In this document: positions 57,000 to 64,000 of the stretch, in pieces
How positions within the stretch are numbered: the first letter of the stretch is position 1
Layout: every line of letters begins with the position of its first letter
Origin: Dasypus novemcinctus
Taxonomy: Eukaryota; Chordata; Mammalia; Cingulata; Dasypodidae
Reading direction: 5' to 3'
DNA length: 64,000 bases
Assembly (NCBI RefSeq): GCF_030445035.2
Contig: NC_080677.1
Span: forward strand, 158,969,169-159,033,168
Notes under the pieces: model-generated
What the model was told of the DNA's origin: nothing
What the model saw: only the letters and a program-made list of their open reading frames with translations
The model's database searches: none
Program-made: the position numbers and the translations under genes

Positions 57000-58403
57000 T
57001 ACTTTTTATTGATGTAGTCTTCATTTCTAGACAGTCTTCCAGGCCACCACTCCTGTCTTTTCTTTTCAGGCTGTAGCACACCCTTTAGTATTTCCTGCAA
57101 ATTCAGTCTCTTGGTTATAAACTCTCTGTTTCTGTTTATCTGTGAATATTCTAAAATCACCCTCATTTTTGAAAGACAATCCTCCTGGATATAAGATTCT
57201 TGGCTGGCAGGTTTTCTCTTGCAGTATCTTAAATATGTCAAACCACTGCCTTCTTGCCTCCATGATTTCTAGTGAGAAATCAGCACTTAATCTTATTGGG
57301 TATCCTGTATATGTTATGCATTGTTTTTTTCTTGCTGCTCTCAGAATTCTCTTTGTTCTTTGACATTCTGGCTAGGGTGTGTTTCAGAGTTGGTTAATTC
57401 AGATTTTTTTGGATGGGAGTACATTGTGCTTCTTGGACATGGATACCTATGTCCTCCAATAGGGTTGGGAAATTTTCTACCATTATTTCTTCAAATATTC
57501 CTTCTGCCCCCTTTCCCTTCTCTTCTTCTAGGACACCCATGACATGTATGTTTGCATGTCTCTTGCTGTCATTTTGTTCCCAGAGACCTTGTTTAATTTT
57601 TTTCCATTCTTTTCTTCATCTGTTCTTTCATATGTCCACTTTCAGAGGCCATTTCTTCAAGCTCACCAATCCCTTCTTCTGCCTCCTCAAATATGCTATT
57701 ATATGATTCTAATTGTTTTGTTTTGTTTTTTTATCCCCCCCGCCCCCCCTTGCGGCTTTTTGCGTGCTGTCGGCTCTCTGTGTCCATTCACTGCAGGCTC
57801 TTCTGTGCTCTCACGTTCTCCCTTCTTTTTGTTGCATCATCTTGCTGAGTTGGCTCTCTGCAGCATCTGTGGGCCAGGCGGTGCTCTGCAGTGTCTGCAG
57901 ACTGGGGGCACTCCTCAGTACTTGCAGGCCAGACGGTGCTCCGCAGCATGCTGGTGAGCCTGCCTTCACAAGGAGGCCCTGGAACGCGAACCGAGGGCCT
58001 CTCATACGGTAGCTCTTCTGACTGAGCCACAGCCACTTCCCTCTAATGTGTTTTTAATTTCATTTATTGTGACTTTCATTCCCATAAGATCTGCTATTTT
58101 TCTGTGTATGCTTTCAAATTCTTCTTTGTATTCATCCAATGTCTTTTTAATATCCTTAATCTCTTTAGCCATGTCATTGAATTTATTAAGGAGATTTATT
58201 TGAATATGTATGATTAGTTGTCTCAACTCCTTTATATCTTCTGGAGGCTCATCTTGATCCTTTAACTGGGTCATATCTTCCTGTTTCTTGGTGTGGACTG
58301 TAATTTTTTGTTGGTGTATTGGCATCTGGCTTACTAGAATATTTATTGTGGGTGCAGCTTTTCTCTTTCGTTTAGATGTATTGAACACTGTTGTCATCAG
58401 CAA
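57000..58403 (-). pseudogene. L1 ORF1 pseudogene, split by a SINE
   Basis: An open N-terminal segment runs from Met at 58403 to the SINE junction (about 120 codons). It includes a Lys/Glu-rich coiled coil (NDMAKEIKDIKKTLDEYKEE) that in intact ORF1p forms trimers. The C-terminal domain is readable at 57066-57263 (MEARRQWFDIFKILQEK, then CQPRILYPGGLSFKNEG) and 56999-57241 (LQEILKGVLQPEKK). Frameshifts separate these parts. ORF1p is the RNA chaperone of L1 particles; this copy is not functional. Confidence 0.85.
57720..58041 (-). mobile_element. unusual DAS-related SINE with a different tRNA-like head
   Basis: On the reverse strand it starts GGAAGTGGCTGTGGCTCAGT, then a B box CGGTTCGCGTTCC. The body is built from TGCAGA/CTGCGGAGCACCGTCTGG-type repeats. 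It then joins the usual DAS-III piece (CAGCAAGATGATGCAACAAAA ... GAATGGACACAGAGAGC). It ends in a G/C-rich run and an (AAAAC)n tail. Flanks TCTAATTGTTTT (57708-57719) and TCTAATGTGTTT (58042-58053) form a near-perfect duplication. Confidence 0.8.
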
Positions 58404-58440
58404 CTATTAATTATTGGTGCTGGCTTGCAAGCAGATTGGA

Positions 58441-59820
58441 CAATTCTTCTGGATGTAATTTCATAGCCAACACTTCTAATGGACATCCTCTGGGCTCAAT
58501 GAATCTGGAAGTTTACATCCTCAATTTGAGGAAATTTCATATTATTATTTCTTTGATGATTTCCTCGTAATTTTAAAATATGTTCTCTTTTCCGGAATAC
58601 CCACTAAAGAGAAGTTGGACTTCCTGGACTGAGCCTCTTTGCCTCTTTCCTCTTCTATTACCCATCTCTTGTCTTTTGAGACTATTTCCTTGGTTTTATC
58701 TTCCTTTCATTGGAAAACTTGCATAGCATTCTGATCTTGTTAATAGACACTGACTGTTCTAAAACATTTCTGAGACAATCAAACAGCTATTTTTGAAATT
58801 CTAATCCTGCTTCCTCACGGGTCATTTCTTCTCTCTTTCTCCTACTTCTTTTCGTATCGGTCTCTTTCTTTTTTGTTGAAAGGTCTCCACACAATCTGAT
58901 GCCAAATAGAGAATATGGCATTGAAAAGCTGAACTAGAATTCCCCATCTCTGAGGGATGTACGTTTTGTGGACTGATGAGTAAGATGGATAGTCATCTGA
59001 GCTGGGAATCTCAGAAACTGCTGATTTCCTGCCTGCAGGCAGCCGCCTGGTTGCCTATACTCTGTTCTCCTGGATGGTGGTGGGTATAATGGGAATAACC
59101 TCTTCCCCCCACAGGTTTCAATAGCCCCCCTCCCCGTTTCCACCTCCATTTTTAGCTCTTCTCTTCCACCATAATGGAAGGTAGAGGGCACAATATAGAG
59201 GAATGCATTTCTCTTTTCTCCCCTACAATTTGTAGTTAGTGGAAGTTTCTTCTTTTTAGTTTCAAATGGTGTAACTGAATTTTGTGATTCTTTTCCTACC
59301 TACATGATGTTTTTCATGGGAAATTGGGAGAAAGCTCTGCTAATATTCTGTGCTGATGACCTGGAACTCTGGATTTGCATATTTCTGGTATTAGCTGCTT
59401 CTGTCATTTTAAGAACGTTTGTATCATTTATGCAACTTAGATTATATATCTTTGATGTTGCAAGTTTTCTTTATTTTATAAAATTGATCTACTCAGAGAA
59501 GAAAAAGTTTTTGTTGATTTTCACTTCTACTCACCCACAGGAGAGACTGATCATTTCATGAAATTGAATCAGCTAGATTTTAAGAGAGTCATCTAATAGG
59601 TTGGCTTACAGTGTGAAGAGTAGATTGCATACATCTCTCTTTTGAGGGACTAGAGAGCTCAAGATTTTGAATCTAGAGCCACTAAATTACTCATATTATG
59701 ACTTCCTTACTTATCTGAGACATTTTCATCTGGATTTCTAAATTCATGTAAATATTAAACTGCCTATTTCCCAACTTTTAATTTTGACATTTTAAGAACC
59801 TATGAAACACGTGATCCTTC
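58441..59820. other. unassigned DNA
   Basis: The part at 58500-58800 (CCGGAATACCCACTAAAGAG, GGACTTCCTGGACTGAGCC) looks like an ancient interspersed repeat that I cannot name. No gene is seen at 58900-59820. Confidence 0.35.
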
Positions 59821-59829
59821 CTTATTATA

Positions 59830-60680
59830 TTTTCTAAATAATTTTCTCAACAGTATAGTTTCAAACATATACCTGACACCTCCCATATTCAACGGTTCTC
59901 TCCAGCCCCTCCCCCCAATTCCTTGTGTCATCTGACCATCCTCCCAACTCTAGCCCCCCTCAAGCCCACAAAGCCCCACCCAAAGATATCCCTCTGCCCG
60001 CATCTTATCCCTTCCCTGTACAAATACTTACCTCCAGCTTGACATAGACTTCACCCATGCAGGTGTCAGCTCGCAACCTTCCTCACCCCCCCTCCCTCCC
60101 AGATTCCTTTAAACCTATCTTCCAGGCTCTAGCTCTCTGAGACAGCTTGGTTTGCTTGTTTCATATCAGAGAGTTCGTGTAGTATTTGTCCTTCAATGCC
60201 TGGCTTGCTTCACTCACTGAAAAACCTGAAAAATATTACATATTTCCTTAATGCAGATTCACCAGTTACTAACATTTTGCCACATTTTTCCCCAAGCTAT
60301 ATGTGTGTACTTGTTAGTTTGTTTTTGCTGGACCGTTTGAAAGAAGGTATATAAGTTGTAGACCTCGTGACACTTTATTGCTAAATTCTTCATTATGTAC
60401 TTCCCAACAGCTAACTCATTCTCTTATCCAACCACAATACCGTTATCATTCTAAAACATTTGGTCACATTGGTACAATAGCATTATCCAATAATATTGTC
60501 TGATATACAGTCTCTGGGCAAATTTATCCAGTTGTGCCAATGATATCCTTTATGGCTATTTTTTCTTTCAATTCAAGATCTCATCAAGGATCAGGTACTG
60601 CAGTTAGTAGTTATTTCTCTTTTCTCTCCTTTAATCCAGAGCAGTTACCCTGCATTTATATTTCAAATCCAAATACCAGG
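59830..60680 (-). mobile_element. old L1 3' fragments, antisense
   Basis: GTAGTATTTGTCCTTCAATGCC and GGCTTGCTTCACTCACTGAA (60178-60220), then ACTAACATTTTGCCACATTT (60267), are antisense L1 3'-end landmarks. Two L1 subtypes may be joined here. Confidence 0.5.
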
Positions 60681-62335
60681 GCAGCTCCAGATAGGATTAT
60701 GTTTTAGGTTTATCCAAAACTCAAATTGCTCTGACTTGTAAAATCAACGAAACAGTTTATGTTTTAATTATTAATGTTCTAATAAGAATTAATTATTCTT
60801 TTGTAAATCCACATGCTATCTCTTCATGGCTAACATTATGTCTTACTATATTCTGTTAACATACGTTGAACAAATTACAGTCATTATAAACATTTATGGC
60901 TTACACATTGTTGCTTGAATTAGCAAAACCGTAAAGCATAGACTCCTTTCACCCACCACCAAGAGGAATAAATATGTCCTTTACCAACCAGCTCCTTCTT
61001 TCCACATCTTGCCCTCCTTTTATTACTTCTCATCATTTCCCCTCCTTCCTCATCCTCTCTGGATCTGCTGCTTTCTCCCCTTTTCCCTGCATTGGTGCTC
61101 GACCCCTCCCCCCATTCCATTTTCCATAGCAGCCTCGAGTCATCTATTCTTCATGGGAACTTTTTTGTGCTATGGAATAAACAGCCAAACACTGAGGTGG
61201 AAGGACTGGGAATAATTCTTGGTTCTATTAGGTGGGGGTTGACTTCTTAAGGTTAACTTCAAAGAGGCTCAGTGAGAAAGGAATCCAGCCCTGAGGTAGA
61301 AGACTGCTGAGAAGCTCAGAGAAGTGGCCCCTTGGACGGTCAGTGGAGACACTGGGGGTACCCCCAGGCAGTCAGATCCAGTCTGTGATCCCAACCACCC
61401 CAGGCATTGTGGCCTCGGGGCCTGGAGCTGGGGGTGTTTTCACTCAGGAGCCCCCGGGCCCATTCCTCCCCCAGCTGGTGGAGTGATATCGCTGCCTCTT
61501 CTGAGGCCTTTTTGGCCTCCCAGAACCTGTGGCCCCCGCTCCTCTGCAGCATGGCTGGTGGTCTTTTAATTCCACTCAGTTCAGCTTCTGTTTGGGGCCA
61601 GGGGAAGGGAGAGCCTTCTGGTCACGCAGGTTGAGGAAGGAGGAGAAACATAGTCCCTCACTGGGGAGACCTAACCTTCTGCCCAGTTCTGGTGAAACCG
61701 TTTCTCCACTTCAGCTTCCTTTCTCAAAGGGCCCCTCGGTCATCCCAGACTTAGTATATGTCAGACCCCAAATGAGGGGATGAGAGTGTGGGATAGAAAA
61801 CATCACTGATGCTCCTGGCAACCACTGGGATTGGGGGAGTTCCTTTCTCTCTTTATCCCTGAGACAATACATCCCTAAAATAGAGCTACGAATGCCACCT
61901 GGCAGGACTACTGCCAATAATGGGTTAAATACATTACATCAAACATCGAGGGGAGAAGCTAGGCAAAAACAAGCACTTTTTTTTTTAATGCTGTAAGTAT
62001 TATGTTTATTTTTAATTACTTATGAAAGTAAAAAATAAATAAAAGGAACATAAATAACTTATAATTCTACCCATCTCACTCCTCCCAAGTGAGCTCTTCA
62101 TTGAATGTTCTTTCAGGTTTGTTTGAATTATACATATGTGAAAAAAACTTCTCAAGAACCACAGCTTGAGGAAAGGTGGGATGAGCTGACCAGGGATCTG
62201 AACAGGGTCCTACAGAGGCTGAGCACCCTCAGGGCTTGGGCAACAGCCAGTCAGGACTTAAGTTCCCCTACGGTGGAAACTGGTCTAGAATAGCTACCCT
62301 CTCTGCCCGCAAGGGACCCCAGAGTGCCATGGTCC
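60681..62335. other. unassigned non-coding DNA
   Basis: Open frames near 61324-61783 overlap on both strands and show no domain. A T run lies at 61978-61986. No gene is called. Confidence 0.4.
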
Positions 62336-62620
62336 TTATTATGGATTGAATCAGTTCCCCCCACAAAGTCATGTTTTTGTCCTAACCTCCACTCTTACAA
62401 ATGTGAACTCATTTCTAAGAACGTCAAGATTATATTAATGAATGTGAGGTGGCAGCTCTTCTTGCTTCTCTTGTCAAGACTCATGTTAATAGGAGCAATT
62501 TTCTCTGAGACGGATAGTATTTCTGTGATGTTGTTTGCATTTTTTGGGATCTTGAAACACATTTATCTCATGGTGACCTGATATGCGTCCAAGATGATGA
62601 GGAATCATCCTGAATACATG
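62336..62620 (+). mobile_element. possible MLT1-like LTR fragment
   Basis: The start TTATTATGGATTGAATCAG, then CCCCACAAAGTCATG, CCTAACCTCC and GTGAACTCATTTCTAAGAAC follow the 5' part of an MLT1-type LTR. The 3' part is missing or too diverged. Confidence 0.45.
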
Positions 62621-62937
62621 AGAGTTATCCTTCCGGTGGGTTTTGCTGTGTTATTTTAATGTTGCTTTGTAGGGGGAGTGGTAGCAAACTCTATGATGCA
62701 TTGCTATGATTTTGTTTCAGTGTAATTCCATAGTTTCTCAGAGAAGTGCATGAGGCAAATAGCAGCAACAGTGTCCTTGACTCCTGATTTAGGGGGGTAA
62801 ATATCATTTCCATAAATATGCAAGAAATAGCTCTCCCACGGGTGTCAGTTAACCTCATATGAAGGCTTGGAGCATGGCCTTAAGTTGTTGCAAATATAGC
62901 TCATCAGAAAAATTAAAGTCAAAACACCAATAATGTA
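62621..62937. other. unassigned non-coding DNA
   Basis: Nothing recognised. Confidence 0.35.
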
Positions 62938-62945
62938 CCTTAAAT

Positions 62946-63835
62946 TAGGGTTTCTCAAGCTTAGCTCTATTGACATTTGAGCTACTTAATTCTTAGATGG
63001 CTGTATTAGTCAGCTAAAGGGGTGCTGATGCAAAGAACCAAAAATCTGTTGGGCTTTATAAAGGGTATTTATTTGGGGTAGAAGCTTACAGCTACCAGCC
63101 CTAAAGAGTCCAACTCAAGGTACCATAAGAGGTACTTTGTCACCCAAAGTAATTGGCCATGTGCTGGGGCACGATGACAGATGACATCTGCGAGGGTTCA
63201 GCCTTCCTCTTCCTCTTAAGGCTCCGTGGTCCCAGCTTCTTCCAATATCAGCTGTAGGCTGGGATAAGTCTCATCTCTCTGGCAGGGCTCCTTTCTCTTT
63301 GAACTCAGCTACTCAGGGCTCTGGTTTCTGCAGCTGTCAACTATCAGCTCATCTCTCTTTCCCGGGCTACTGGATCCTGTCTAATGAGCTGTCTCTCTTC
63401 CTCTGTGTTCGCCTTCTATGTGCATTTACTCCCCAGGGCTCCAGCACCAAAACACCAATACTCTCCTCTGTCTTTTCATTTTCTCTGTGAGTCCTTGCCC
63501 ACCAAGGGGATGGGGACTCAAAGTCCTACTGGTGTGGCCCAATCAAAGCCCTAATCATAATTTAATCAAGGAAAAGTAAAACCTCGGAATTTAATACAAT
63601 CTGATGCACCCAGAGGAACAGACCAGTTTACAAACGCAATCCAATATCTGTTTTTAGAATTCATAAACAATGCCAAATTGCTACACTGGGGGAACAGTCC
63701 TGTGCATTGTAGGATTTTAACATCATCTTGGCCCTATCCACTGGATTCCAGGGACACCTTCTCAGTCGGGACAATTGAAAATCTGAACACATTGGCTCCT
63801 GGGGGGTACAAACCACCCTGGGTTGAGAACCACGG
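62946..63835 (-). mobile_element. MER20-like hAT transposon, split by an LTR
   Basis: The outer parts (62946-63001 and 63686-63835) start TAGGGTTTCTCAAGC and end GGTTGAGAACCACGG, the terminal repeats of MER20. CTGTGCATTGTAGGATTTTAAC is another landmark. Flanks CCTTAAAT (62938-62945) and CCTTATAC (63836-63843) match at six of eight positions. The LTR at 63002-63685 interrupts it. Confidence 0.75.
63002..63685 (-). mobile_element. MaLR/ERVL-like LTR, TGTAGCAG subtype
   Basis: The forward strand begins TGTATTAGTCAGCTAAAGGGG and finishes AAATTGCTACA. It shares GGGTATTTATTTGGGGTAG and CCCAATCAAAGCCCTAATCAT with the LTR at 5499. It sits inside a MER20-like element, so it is the younger of the two. 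Confidence 0.8.
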
Positions 63836-63843
63836 CCTTATAC

Positions 63844-64000
63844 TCACACCAACTTTAATTTACCTGAAGCAGGGCATCACAGATTGAGGAACCAGTGCCC
63901 AGGCATAAAAAATATAAAAAGAGGAAAGAGGTTTCGATTGATCCATTCCTATTGATTTTGCTTGCAGGACATTCTCATAGTCAAGATATTTTCTTAAAAG
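63844..64000. other. unassigned DNA at window end
   Basis: Nothing recognised. Confidence 0.4.

Larger units (their letters stand above)
55146..58440 (-). mobile_element. L1 lacking the ORF2 endonuclease/RT core
   Basis: On the reverse strand, ORF1 (58403 to about 57000) is followed by the ORF2 C-terminal region (about 56965-56280). A long 3'UTR (56270-55146) ends AATAAATTTTTTTT. Roughly 2.3 kb of ORF2 that should lie between ORF1 and 56965 is absent. The 3'UTR has the same three tandem units as the copy at 29501. A SINE at 57720-58041 splits ORF1. All frames are broken. Confidence 0.75.

Noticed and set aside
57720-58041. Functional tRNA gene at the SINE head
   Set aside because: The A and B boxes are tRNA-like, but no complete cloverleaf is evident and it continues into a SINE body with a tail.
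58002-58403. Host coiled-coil protein
   Set aside because: The frame continues into a SINE and its position and motifs fit L1 ORF1.

Overview
The window looks like mammalian nuclear DNA from a xenarthran, most likely an armadillo (Dasypus). The diagnostic signal is a set of tRNA-headed SINEs of the DAS type on both strands: a 5' GGAAGC(A/G)GA(C/T)(G/T)TGGC head, a B box like GGTTCAAACCC, a ~400-base body and an A-rich tail. They sit in a background of L1/HAL1 LINEs, ERV3/MaLR-type LTRs, MIR and hAT fossils. I found no convincing protein-coding gene, no exon with splice sites and a recognisable domain, and no functional tRNA or rRNA gene. The short open frames are chance frames, decayed L1 reading frames, or frames kept open by repeats. 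Family names below come from memory of mammalian repeat consensus sequences, not from a database search.

Layout. 1-6 kb: an L1 3' end split by a solo LTR, a SINE, a 650-base TG-rich tract and two MaLR-like LTRs. 6-19 kb: another LTR, single-copy-like DNA, an L1 3' end, four DAS insertions, LTR fragments and an old L1. 19.6-20.6 kb: a GC-rich 39-base minisatellite of 25 full units. 21-29 kb: a DAS SINE with an unusual 3' extension, unassigned DNA, an old L1 split by an LTR with a perfect 5-base duplication, and a 95-base homopurine run. 29.5-31.2 kb: a 5'-truncated L1 whose target duplication lies about 200 bases beyond the L1 3' end, the signature of 3' transduction, later split by an LTR. 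32.2 kb: a full-length retrotransposed U1 snRNA pseudogene. 33-36 kb: a HAL1-like ORF1-only element carrying a SINE. 36.6-38 kb: AT-rich DNA with no repeat I recognise, a candidate conserved non-coding block. 38-41.7 kb: an old L1 split by a hAT element. 41.7-55 kb: mostly unassigned, with MIRs, a 28-base tandem repeat and a DAS dimer. 55.1-58.4 kb: a reverse-strand L1 with three tandem 3'UTR repeats, no endonuclease/RT core, and an unusual SINE inside ORF1. 59-64 kb: L1 pieces and an hAT element (MER20-like) split by an LTR.

There is no gene pathway to describe. The content is a layered insertion history, and many layers are datable because target duplications and interrupted elements are readable. 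The most informative items are the L1 3' transduction, the higher-order minisatellite, the ORF2-deleted L1 with a tripled 3'UTR, the U1 retropseudogene and the SINE with an extended tail.
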